64,000 nt of DNA, taken from positions 1 to 64,000 of the forward strand of contig CAADTP010000067.1 in assembly GCA_900751995.1 (NCBI GenBank), in the 5' to 3' direction. Every line of letters begins with the position of its first letter. Positions within the stretch are counted from its first letter, which is position 1. Below, piece by piece: positions 17,148 to 24,417 of the stretch. Source of the stretch: Lachnospiraceae bacterium (lineage in GTDB: Bacteria; Bacillota; Clostridia; Lachnospirales; Lachnospiraceae). Position numbers and translations under genes: made by a program. The notes under the pieces were generated by a model. It saw only the letters and a list, made by a program, of their open reading frames with translations. It had not been told where the DNA came from and searched no databases.

Positions 17148-18053
17148 ATGTATGATATTGAAAATTATTATAACGCAAAATCCGTTTCAGAAGCCATAGC
17201 GCTTCTTACAGAACATCCGGATGCAAGAATCATCTCGGGAGGAAGCGATGTTCTGATCAAGATCCGTGAGGGAAAAATGGCAGGTTCCTCCCTGGTGTCG
17301 ATCCGTGACATTGAAGAAATCAAAGGAGTCGAAAAGAAAGATTCCGGAGATATTTATATAGGTGCAGGAACTGTATTTTCTCATATTACGGCAGACCCTG
17401 TTATTCAGGAGTGTATTCCTGTGCTTGGAGAAGCGGTAGATCAGGTCGGAGGTCCGCAGATCCGAAACATAGGTACGATCGGAGGAAATATCTGCAATGG
17501 CGCGGTCAGTGCTGACAGTGTGCCGACGGTTTTTTCCTATAATGCTCTTCTTAAGATAGCAAATGCCGAGGGAGGAAGGACAGTGCCGGTCAGAGAGTTT
17601 TATCTCGGACCGGGACGTGTTGACCTTCATCCGGGAGAGGTCCTGACGCATGTGATCATTCCGCGTGCCGAGTATGAGGGATATCACGGACATTACATCA
17701 AGTATTCGATGAGGAATGCTATGGATATCGCAACTTTAAGCTGCAGCGTAGTCAGCAGGATAGATTCTGCCAAAAATATCCTGGAAGATGTGCGTATCAC
17801 CTTTGGTGTAGCTGCACCGGTTCCGTACCGCTGTGTGGAAACTGAGGAACTGCTTAAGGGGCAGAAGCCTGGAGAGGAGTTATATCAGAAGCTGGAAGAC
17901 AGTATCCGAAAAGAAATCCATCCAAGAGATTCCTGGAGAGCATCGAGGGATTTCAGGCTTCAGATCGGCGGAGAGATCGCACGCCGGGCACTGATCCAAA
18001 CGGTAAAACTTGCAGGTGTACCTGCGAAAGATCAGGGAGGTGAGGAAGCATGA
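17148..18053 (+). CDS. xdhB: Xanthine dehydrogenase FAD-binding subunit
   Basis: A 301-residue FAD subunit of the molybdenum hydroxylase family (CoxM/XdhB type). The FAD motifs are ISGGSDVLIKIREGK near residue 27 and QIRNIGTIGGNICNG near residue 105. It passes electrons between the [2Fe-2S] clusters and NAD(P) or another carrier. The start is ATG 17148, with AGAGGAG upstream; the open frame extends back into xdhA without a ribosome site. It overlaps xdhC by 4 bp (ATGA). Confidence 0.93.
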   Translation: MYDIENYYNAKSVSEAIALLTEHPDARIISGGSDVLIKIREGKMAGSSLVSIRDIEEIKGVEKKDSGDIYIGAGTVFSHITADPVIQECIPVLGEAVDQVGGPQIRNIGTIGGNICNGAVSADSVPTVFSYNALLKIANAEGGRTVPVREFYLGPGRVDLHPGEVLTHVIIPRAEYEGYHGHYIKYSMRNAMDIATLSCSVVSRIDSAKNILEDVRITFGVAAPVPYRCVETEELLKGQKPGEELYQKLEDSIRKEIHPRDSWRASRDFRLQIGGEIARRALIQTVKLAGVPAKDQGGEEA

Positions 18054-18538
18054 AAAGAGAGAAAGTACTGGTAGAATGTACTGTAAACGGAAAAGAAGTG
18101 GCAGAATACGTCGATCCGAGAGAATCACTTCTCGATATGCTGAGAAACCGTCTGGGTCTTACTTCGGTAAAAAAAGGCTGTGAGGTGGGCGAGTGTGGTG
18201 CCTGTACGGTCATTATAGATGGCGAAACCATAGATTCCTGTATTTATCTTGCTGTCTGGGCAGAGGGCAAAAACATTCGCACTCTGGAAGGGCTGGAAAA
18301 AAACGGTGAGATCACCAGGATTCAGGAAGCCTTTATCGAAGAAGGTGCCATTCAGTGCGGTTTCTGTACACCGGGATTTATCATGTCCGCGACGGTGCTT
18401 CTTGAGCAGGGAAAAGAACTGACCAGAGAAGAAATCCGTAAAAAAATGTCCGGAAATCTCTGCCGCTGTACCGGTTACCAGAATATTGTCAATGCGGTAG
18501 AAAAAGTTATGCATGAGAATGCAGAGAAGGGAATATAA
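18050..18538 (+). CDS. xdhC: Xanthine dehydrogenase [2Fe-2S] subunit
   Basis: A 162-residue small subunit with both [2Fe-2S] motifs: a plant-type site KGCEVGECGACTV and a helical site QCGFCTPGF...GNLCRCTGYQNI. It links XdhA and XdhB electrically. The name follows the Escherichia coli xdhABC usage; it is not the XdhC chaperone. The start overlaps xdhB (ATGA). yqeB follows 4 bp after the stop. Confidence 0.93.
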   Translation: MKREKVLVECTVNGKEVAEYVDPRESLLDMLRNRLGLTSVKKGCEVGECGACTVIIDGETIDSCIYLAVWAEGKNIRTLEGLEKNGEITRIQEAFIEEGAIQCGFCTPGFIMSATVLLEQGKELTREEIRKKMSGNLCRCTGYQNIVNAVEKVMHENAEKGI

Positions 18539-18542
18539 AAAC

Positions 18543-19346
18543 ATGGAACATAAAACAAAATTAATCGTCCGCGGCGGAGGTGATCTTGCCAGCGGGGTGA
18601 TTCACAGACTGTACAGATGTGGATATCAGGTGCTGGTGCTGGAATGCAGAAGACCAAGTGCGATCCGCAGAGAGGTTTCCTTTGGAGAGGCGGTCTACGA
18701 TGGTACATCCTGCGTGGAAGGCGTGACAGGAAGACGGATCACGGAGGTCAGCGAATGCCAGAACGTCTGGGACAATGGCGAGATTCCGGTTCTCATCGAT
18801 GAGAGTGGAGAGACAGTGAGAGAACTAAGACCGGATGCACTGATCGATGCGATCCTCGCCAAAAAAAATCTCGGAACGACAAGAGAGATGGCTCCTCTTA
18901 CCGTGGCTCTGGGACCGGGATTTGAAGCCGGAAAGGACGTAGATTTTGTTATAGAAACGCAGAGAGGTCATGATCTTGCAAGAATTATCTCCGCAGGACC
19001 GGCAGCACCAAATACAGGAGTTCCCGGTGTGATCGCCGGATATGGCAAAGAGCGTGTGATCCACTCCCCGGCAGCAGGGAACATGCATAACTACTCCGAG
19101 ATCGGTGATATTGTACAAAAAGAGCAGATCATTGCGATGGTCGATGAAACACCGGTGAGAGCCTCTCTGACAGGAGTGCTCCGGGGCATCCTCCGTGATG
19201 GCTATAAGGTGCCGGAGGGAATGAAGATTGCGGATATCGATCCGCGCAGGGAACAGAAGAAAAACTGCAATACCATCTCAGACAAGGCCCGCTGCATTGC
19301 CGGAAGCGTAGTGGAAGTATTGCTGGCGAACGGAGTTCTGCCGTGA
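18543..19346 (+). CDS. yqeB: YqeB/EF2563 family selenium-dependent molybdenum hydroxylase accessory protein
   Basis: A 267-residue protein starting KLIVRGGGDLASGVIHRLY, the hallmark of the EF2563 family. Family members occur in genomes with selenium-dependent molybdenum hydroxylases and are thought to help mature the selenium-containing cofactor; the biochemistry is not settled. Its placement straight after xdhABC and before the yqeC-mocA fusion fits cofactor maturation for XdhD or XdhA. I chose ATG 18543, which puts the conserved motif at the N-terminus; a longer frame overlaps xdhC. The stop overlaps the next start (TGATG). Confidence 0.88.
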   Translation: MEHKTKLIVRGGGDLASGVIHRLYRCGYQVLVLECRRPSAIRREVSFGEAVYDGTSCVEGVTGRRITEVSECQNVWDNGEIPVLIDESGETVRELRPDALIDAILAKKNLGTTREMAPLTVALGPGFEAGKDVDFVIETQRGHDLARIISAGPAAPNTGVPGVIAGYGKERVIHSPAAGNMHNYSEIGDIVQKEQIIAMVDETPVRASLTGVLRGILRDGYKVPEGMKIADIDPRREQKKNCNTISDKARCIAGSVVEVLLANGVLP

Positions 19347-20629
19347 TGCAAAAAAACCTTCTGGAAGCATTGGCAATCGATGCAGAGACAACTTCTGTAA
19401 TCGCTGTAGTCGGCGGTGGCGGCAAGACAAGCCTGATTTTTCGGTTGATGGAAGAATTTGTTGCCGGTGGAAAAAAGGTGATCGTGACAACGACCACACA
19501 TATGGCTTATGAACCTGACCGCCCGTTTGCGGAAGATGGAGATACAGATAAGATCTGTGATCAACTGAAGAATTTCGGCTATACTGTGGCAGCTGGTCTG
19601 AATCGCAGCAAAGGAAAAATCGGCTGTCTTCCGGAAGAGAAATTGCCGAAAATTAAGAGGCTGTGTGATGTTCTTCTGATCGAGGCAGACGGGGCAAAAC
19701 GTCTGCCGCTCAAGGTACCGGGAGAGTGGGAACCGGTGATCCCGGAGTTTGTGGATCTGGTCATCGGAGTCGTTGGTATGGATGCACTCGGAGAGCCGAT
19801 CCGGAAGACCTGCCACAGGCCGGAGAAAGTCGCAGCTTTCCTCAGAAAAGGAATGGAAGAGACAGTTGCAGAAGATGATATCGTGAAAATCGCAGTTTCT
19901 GAAGAAGCACTGAGGAAATGCGTGGGTGAGCGAAAATATCGAATCCTGCTGAATAAAGCGGATCTTTCGGGAAAAGATAACATAGCAGAGTATATTGCAG
20001 GAACATTGGAAGAATACGGAGTTTACACAGCCTGGGGAAGCCTTAAAAAGAAAGAATATCATCATACCTTTGATCTTTCACTTATTATGCTTGCTGCAGG
20101 AAACAGCCGCCGTTTCGGCTCCAACAAATTGCTGTACGAAATTGATGGAGTGCCGATGTATCTGCGGACACTTAAGAAGCTTCAGACAGCAGCCAGGGAA
20201 TTTAAAAACTGTGAGATCATAGTTGTTACCCAGTACGAAGAGATTGCATCCAAAGCACAAGAATCAGGAGCCCAGGTTCTGATTAATCCACACCCGGAAC
20301 GTGGTATATCCTCCTCCATGCAGATCGGACTTGTCGCCGCAAAGGAATCATCGGCATGCCTTTTTACTGTATCCGACCAGCCCTGGCTCACTACAGAGAC
20401 TATCGTTGAACTGGTTCATAAGTTTCTCTCAGAACATAAGGGCATGGCATGCACCCTCCTTGGCACCAAAACCGGAAACCCCTGCATTTTCTCCCGGAAA
20501 TATTATCAGGAACTGATGGAGATTACAGGAGACAAAGGCGGCAAACAGATCATAAACAGACATCCTGACGATGTGGTGTACCTTGAGATTAAAGATGCAA
20601 GAGAGCTTGTAGACATAGACACGCTATGA
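19346..20629 (+). CDS. YqeC-MocA fusion: selenium-hydroxylase accessory domain plus molybdenum cofactor cytidylyltransferase domain
   Basis: A 427-residue two-domain protein. Residues 1-~238 match YqeC, with a P-loop VGGGGKTSLI at ~23-32 and VLLIEADGAKRLPLK. Residues ~241-427 are a MobA/MocA-type nucleotidyltransferase (LIMLAAGNSRRFGSNKLL, then VSDQPWLT and TGNPCIF). MocA makes molybdopterin cytosine dinucleotide, the cofactor form used by hydroxylases of the XDH family. In Escherichia coli YqeC and MocA (YgfJ) are separate. The fusion suggests that cofactor nucleotide addition and a YqeC-dependent step act together. The start is ATG 19346 (TGATG overlap with yqeB); GTG 19343 is possible. Last gene of the plus arm. 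Confidence 0.88.
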   Translation: MQKNLLEALAIDAETTSVIAVVGGGGKTSLIFRLMEEFVAGGKKVIVTTTTHMAYEPDRPFAEDGDTDKICDQLKNFGYTVAAGLNRSKGKIGCLPEEKLPKIKRLCDVLLIEADGAKRLPLKVPGEWEPVIPEFVDLVIGVVGMDALGEPIRKTCHRPEKVAAFLRKGMEETVAEDDIVKIAVSEEALRKCVGERKYRILLNKADLSGKDNIAEYIAGTLEEYGVYTAWGSLKKKEYHHTFDLSLIMLAAGNSRRFGSNKLLYEIDGVPMYLRTLKKLQTAAREFKNCEIIVVTQYEEIASKAQESGAQVLINPHPERGISSSMQIGLVAAKESSACLFTVSDQPWLTTETIVELVHKFLSEHKGMACTLLGTKTGNPCIFSRKYYQELMEITGDKGGKQIINRHPDDVVYLEIKDARELVDIDTL

Positions 20630-20670
20630 AAAATCGGGATCGTTGAAATCTCAGCGACCGTAAGGATATA

Positions 20671-20741
20671 AAAAGACCATGTAAAAGTGCAGAATGTTCC
20701 GAAATTTAAACATATACTGCAAGCCTCTTACATGGTCTTTT
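20671..20741. terminator. Bidirectional terminator between the two arms of the purine island
   Basis: AAAAGACCATGTAA (20671-20684) and TTACATGGTCTTTT (20728-20741) form a perfect 14-bp stem, extended inward by GTGCAG/CTGC and ATGTT/AACAT. It has A/T tails on both strands and serves yqeC-mocA on plus and the BMC genes on minus. Confidence 0.85.
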
Positions 20742-20753
20742 CTTATGTAATTC

Positions 20754-21077
20754 TTATTTCTTTGCCCCGGTCTTCTTTGCCGGTTTTTTAATAAATCCGT
20801 GTTTCTCAGCGTCCTCCTCAGCAAGACGTACTGTCTCCTCGGAAGGGTTGGAGATCACAGCTGAAAAAATAATCTCACATGGCGGGTTTCCCTTAACTGC
20901 CTGTACAGCAGCAGTAACTGCGGATACATCGCCGGTCATAAAAACAGTTTCGTGTCCGCCGCATTTACCGTTCCAGGTAAGGAAGGATACATCGGCGGTC
21001 TTCAGCATCTGGTCGATCACGATCACTGCATTGCTGCTTCCGACAACTTCCACTAATCCAAATGCTCCATATCTCAT
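20754..21077 (-). CDS. BMC-domain microcompartment shell protein with basic tail
   Basis: A 107-residue protein with one BMC domain: AFGLVEVVGSSNAVIVIDQM at the N-terminus, VFMTGDVSAVTAAVQAV in the middle and EIIFSAVISNPSEETVRL at the end. These match the hexamer-forming BMC-H fold. Such hexamers tile the shell of protein organelles that enclose volatile or toxic intermediates. It ends with a Lys-rich tail (FIKKPAKKTGAKK) not usual for a bare BMC-H. The N-terminal Tyr-Gly and GKCGGHE pore region differ from the second BMC gene 39 bp upstream, so the two are not recent duplicates. No pentamer (EutN/CcmL-type) gene is in the window. Confidence 0.88.
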   Translation of the reverse strand: MRYGAFGLVEVVGSSNAVIVIDQMLKTADVSFLTWNGKCGGHETVFMTGDVSAVTAAVQAVKGNPPCEIIFSAVISNPSEETVRLAEEDAEKHGFIKKPAKKTGAKK

Positions 21078-21116
21078 AACAGAATCCTCATTTCATTATA
21101 GTATTTAACGATCATA

Positions 21117-21416
21117 TTACTTATTTGCGGTCATGTACATTGCCGGTTCTGTGTCATGAGCCGGGGATGCGATCACCGTGTGGGAAACAATCTTGGCAAT
21201 TGGTTCTGCAGTGTGGAGAGCAGCATCCATTGCGGCATTTACATCAGAGACAGAACCACGCATCTTCACGCAGGCACCTGCACCAAGACGGTTACGCTCA
21301 ATGTTCTGAATCCTTACATTTGCTGCTTTGGAAGCAGCATCCAGTGCTACGAAGCAGGCAGCAAAACTGTCGAGTTCAAAAATCCCTACTGCCATGCCAT
21401 TATAATTCTCGCCCAT
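21117..21416 (-). CDS. BMC-domain microcompartment shell protein
   Basis: A 99-residue single BMC domain, the usual BMC-H length: MAVGIFELDSFAACFVALDA, then AANVRIQNIERNRLGAG, VKMRGSVSDVNAAMDAA and IVSHTVIASPAHDTE. I chose ATG 21416 because GGAGG lies 6 bases upstream and it places the BMC fold at the N-terminus; the longer open frame lacks a ribosome site. It has its own promoter and follows the carbamate kinase gene on the same strand. It probably forms mixed shell facets with the partner at 20754. A role in housing purine-degradation enzymes is inferred from position. Confidence 0.9.
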   Translation of the reverse strand: MGENYNGMAVGIFELDSFAACFVALDAASKAANVRIQNIERNRLGAGACVKMRGSVSDVNAAMDAALHTAEPIAKIVSHTVIASPAHDTEPAMYMTANK

Positions 21417-21468
21417 AATACCTCCATCCATTCTAAAAGGAATGTTCTGTTTCGATTTGCTACCATCT

Positions 21469-21497
21469 ATTATACCTGCTTTCCTGACAAAAAACAA
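21469..21497 (-). promoter_or_regulatory. Promoter of the two BMC genes
   Basis: On the minus strand TTGTTT (21497-21492), 17 bases, TATAAT (21474-21469). The -10 is perfect. Together with the terminator after carbamate kinase it makes the shell genes a separate transcription unit. The rest of the 272-bp gap (to 21631) is A+T-rich with no visible gene. Confidence 0.7.
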
Positions 21498-21630
21498 GTC
21501 GAAATATGTTTTTTGTGGTTTTTCTCTTAATTATCGTGTGGTTTTGTGATTAAAAATAAAACAAAAATACTGTATTTGTGTTGATTTTTGAAATATACAG
21601 AATCGGGAGTCTTTTCTGGTGAAGTCAAAA

Positions 21631-21675
21631 CGGCCACAGAAGCAATGGGCTGGAGGGGAAATGCTTCTGTGGCCG
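21631..21675 (-). terminator. Terminator after carbamate kinase
   Basis: CGGCCACAGAAGCA (21631-21644) and TGCTTCTGTGGCCG (21662-21675) form a perfect 14-bp stem. On the minus strand TTTTGAC follows, so it ends the ygeX-ygeY-ygeW-arcC transcript. The T content on the plus side is weaker. Confidence 0.85.
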
Positions 21676-21688
21676 CTGGTCTTTTGGA

Positions 21689-22633
21689 TTAAATATGAAT
21701 CTTGGTACCGGTTTTGCCCTGGATACCGTCTTTTGCTTTTTCGAGAAGCGTGATCATAGCTGTGCGTTCTGGTTTGGAGGAAGCGAAGTCCATGGCAGCC
21801 TGTACCTTAGGAAGCATGGAGCCTGGTGCGAACTGACCTTCCTCGACATATTTCTGAGCTTCTTCTACAGTCATGTCGTCCAGCCATTTCTCGTTTTCCT
21901 TGCCGAAGTTTACGGCAACCTTTTCAACAGCGGTGAGGATGATCAACATGTCTGCATCCAGTTCCTTGGCAAGCAGACAGCTTGCAAAATCTTTGTCGAT
22001 AACGGCAGAAGCCCCTTTGAGATGGTCTCCCTGAAGAGTAACCGGGATTCCGCCGCCGCCGCAGCAGATTACAATCTTGTTTGCATCGACAAGACTGTTG
22101 ATCGCATCCTGTTCAACGATCTCAACTGGTTTTGGGGAAGCAACAACACGGCGGTAACCGCGTCCAGCATCTTCTTTCATGACATAGCCGTATGCTTTTT
22201 CTGCATGTTCAGCCTGTTCTTTTGTCATAAAGTGACCGATTGGCTTGCTTGGGTTCTGGAAAGCAGGGTCGTTTTCGTCTACACGTACCTGTGTAACAAC
22301 AGTAACAACCGGTGTACGCATAAATCCACGTTTACGAAGCTCTTCACGGAGTGCATTCTGCAGGTCATATCCGATATATGCCTGGCTCATGGCAACACAG
22401 ACGGAGAGAGGTGTATTTGGCTGATTTTCATCTTCTCTGGAAAGAGCAGCCATGGCATTGTTGATCATGCCTACCTGTGGTCCGTTTCCATGAACAACGA
22501 CTACCTGATGTCCCTCTTCGATCAGGTCACACAGAGCTTTTGCTGTGGTCTTTACAGCCTGCATCTGCTCCGGCAGAGTGTTACCCAGTGCGTTTCCACC
22601 AAGAGCGATAACGATTCGTTTTCTTTTATACAT
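21689..22633 (-). CDS. arcC: Carbamate kinase
   Basis: A 314-residue amino acid kinase family enzyme that makes ATP from carbamoyl phosphate and ADP, releasing ammonia and CO2. Motifs: RIVIALGGNALGNTLPEQM at the N-terminus, VVHGNGPQVG, CCGGGGIPV and VIDKDFASCLLAKEL. The start is ATG 22633, with AGGAGG about 9 bases upstream. Next to YgeW, which would phosphorolyse a carbamoyl (ureido) compound, this is the energy-yielding step of the pathway. In Escherichia coli the equivalent neighbour is yqeA. ygeW ends 182 bp upstream with its own terminator between, so arcC may also have an unrecognised promoter. Confidence 0.95.
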   Translation of the reverse strand: MYKRKRIVIALGGNALGNTLPEQMQAVKTTAKALCDLIEEGHQVVVVHGNGPQVGMINNAMAALSREDENQPNTPLSVCVAMSQAYIGYDLQNALREELRKRGFMRTPVVTVVTQVRVDENDPAFQNPSKPIGHFMTKEQAEHAEKAYGYVMKEDAGRGYRRVVASPKPVEIVEQDAINSLVDANKIVICCGGGGIPVTLQGDHLKGASAVIDKDFASCLLAKELDADMLIILTAVEKVAVNFGKENEKWLDDMTVEEAQKYVEEGQFAPGSMLPKVQAAMDFASSKPERTAMITLLEKAKDGIQGKTGTKIHI

Positions 22634-22704
22634 TGAAAAAACCTCCTGAAAAACATAAATTAACAAACAATATAAGAAAAAACAAGAAATAGTCTCATAT
22701 ATTG

Positions 22705-22744
22705 AAAAACAGAAAGAGCCTTGCAGAACATATCCGCAGGGCTC
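22705..22744 (-). terminator. Terminator between ygeW and carbamate kinase
   Basis: On the minus strand GAGCC...TGC and GCA...GGCTC form the stem (plus-strand 22716-22744), followed by TTTCTGTTTTT (22715-22705). A second hairpin (ATATGAGAA/TTCTCATAT, near 22763-22786) lies just before it. It may allow partial read-through to arcC. Confidence 0.75.
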
Positions 22745-22815
22745 CTAATCTGTTTATTTCATATGAGAAAGAACCTTCTCATATTTATAGCCTGGCGTTG
22801 TAAACAACCTGTATT

Positions 22816-24009
22816 TTATTCGAAAATTCTCGGAGCAGCTTTTACTTCCAGTTTCTTCAGGATATCCTGTGGTTTCTCGAATTTGGAGAGCATGATCATA
22901 GCTGCGATCACATATGGTTTGAAGCTTGCTTCTTTGTAAAGCGGGATTCTGTAACGATCGAATACGGATGCATCAACTTCACCTGTCTCACAGCTTACAC
23001 CAGTGATGTCAGCCGGCAGGCAGTGCAGATACAGAGCTTTTCCGTCTTTTGTTGTCTTCATAAGCTCTTCTGTGCAAGCCCAGTCTTTGTGCTCTGCGTT
23101 CTGAGCAAGAAGTTCTTTTTCCAGTTTGTCGATTCCGTCGAAATCACCGTCAGCATACAGGTTTGTACGTTTTTCCATAGCTGCGAATGGAGCCCAGCTC
23201 TTTGGATATACGATATCAGCATCTTTGAATGCTTCTTCCATGCTGTTTGTCTTTGTGAAGGATCCGCCTGTAGCTTCAGCGTTCTTCTTAGCGATTTCTT
23301 CAACTTCCGGCATTACATCATATCCTTCCGGATGAGCCAGAACAACGTCCATACCGAAACGTGTCATCAGACCGATAACGCCCTGCGGAACGGAGAGTGG
23401 TTTGCCATAAGATGGAGAGTAAGCCCATGTCATAGCAAGTTTTTTGCCTTTAAGGTTTTCAACACCGCCGAATTCGTGGATGATGTGAAGCATATCAGCC
23501 ATACACTGTGTCGGATGGTCAACGTCGCACTGAAGGTTTACAAGAGTAGGTCTCTGCTCAAGGATACCATCGTTGTTTCCTTCTGTAACTGCGTCCATGA
23601 ATTCTTTCTGGTAAGCATGTCCTTTACCGATGTACATATCATCACGGATACCGATTACATCAGCCATGAAGGATACCATGTTAGCTGTTTCACGAACAGT
23701 TTCGCCATGAGCGATCTGTGATTTTTTCTCGTCGAGATCCTGAACTTCAAGGCCAAGCAGGTTGCAGGCAGAAGCGAAAGAGAAGCGGGTACGTGTGGAG
23801 TTATCACGGAAGATGGAGATTCCAAGGCCGCTCTCAAATACCTTAGTGGAGATGTTGTTTTCTCTCATGAAACGGAGAGCATCAGCTACTGTGAATACTG
23901 CTTCGAGTTCTTCGTCTGTTTTGTCCCATGTCCAGAAGAAGTCGTTGTTGTACATTTCTTTGAAGTTTAAGCTGTTGAGTTTGTCGATGTAATCCTGTAA
24001 AGTTTTCAT
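22816..24009 (-). CDS. ygeW: YgeW family carbamoyltransferase
   Basis: A 397-residue aspartate/ornithine carbamoyltransferase homologue. The carbamoyl-phosphate motif is STRTRFSFA near residue 77-85, followed by DHPTQCMADML and LHCLPAD, all in family order. YgeW proteins form a distinct knotted carbamoyltransferase branch that does not use ornithine or aspartate. In the urate/purine pathway it is proposed to act on a diureido compound in the direction that makes carbamoyl phosphate (inference from the cluster and memory of published proposals). The start is ATG 24009, with AGGAG 6 bases upstream; a frame of 26 more residues lacks a ribosome site. A long 5' region with strong secondary structure lies between it and ygeY. 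Confidence 0.92.
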   Translation of the reverse strand: MKTLQDYIDKLNSLNFKEMYNNDFFWTWDKTDEELEAVFTVADALRFMRENNISTKVFESGLGISIFRDNSTRTRFSFASACNLLGLEVQDLDEKKSQIAHGETVRETANMVSFMADVIGIRDDMYIGKGHAYQKEFMDAVTEGNNDGILEQRPTLVNLQCDVDHPTQCMADMLHIIHEFGGVENLKGKKLAMTWAYSPSYGKPLSVPQGVIGLMTRFGMDVVLAHPEGYDVMPEVEEIAKKNAEATGGSFTKTNSMEEAFKDADIVYPKSWAPFAAMEKRTNLYADGDFDGIDKLEKELLAQNAEHKDWACTEELMKTTKDGKALYLHCLPADITGVSCETGEVDASVFDRYRIPLYKEASFKPYVIAAMIMLSKFEKPQDILKKLEVKAAPRIFE

Positions 24010-24111
24010 GTTTTTCTCCTTTTTATATGGGAAGTGTATGACTGATGTGTATGTGGGACGTGTGCGGTAATCAAATATATATGACATGTGTCCGAATCAA
24101 ATATTTCAACG

Positions 24112-24188
24112 GAGACGCGTTTGCACTTACTTCGACTGGCAGCGGTACATAAGGGATTAAAAAACAATCCCTAAGTACCGGCCGTCTC
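24112..24188 (-). other. Structured leader element upstream of ygeW
   Basis: An outer stem GAGACG/CGTCTC (24112-24117 with 24183-24188) encloses a long near-perfect hairpin (CGGTACATAAGGGATT with AATCCCTAAGTACCG, 24143-24180) and a 25-nt single-stranded part. If transcribed on the minus strand it would be about 100-175 nt before the ygeW start. No T run follows. I cannot match it to a known riboswitch class. The remaining gap (24010-24111 and 24189-24387) holds no convincing promoter or gene; AATCAAATAT occurs twice (near 24069 and 24096). Confidence 0.5.
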
Positions 24189-24387
24189 AGATCATCTCCT
24201 TATGAAATATTTATTCGCCACATTGTGCTGTGATATCTGTAAAAGTGCACACGGTATATACACAGCCTCCAGTCAACAGCTTCCTGGTAGTGCGGTTATA
24301 GTTTTTTAGTTTTGTAATTAGTCTAGTCGATAACTTTCTGATCTGACAGTGTATTACTACTGTGCTTTTAGCCCCAAGGGTGTGCAG

Positions 24388-24409
24388 AGGGAGCGGGGCT
24401 TCGCTCCCT
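24388..24409 (-). terminator. Possible weak terminator after ygeY
   Basis: AGGGAGCG and CGCTCCCT form an 8-bp G+C-rich stem with a 6-base loop directly behind the ygeY stop. On the minus strand only TCTGC follows, so termination is doubtful; the hairpin may instead stabilise the mRNA end. Confidence 0.4.
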
Positions 24410-24417
24410 TTGCAGGT

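Noticed and set aside
21695..22636. 313-codon plus-strand frame over carbamate kinase
   Set aside because: Antisense shadow of a gene with complete family motifs; composition is low-complexity and Phe/Cys/Ser-rich.
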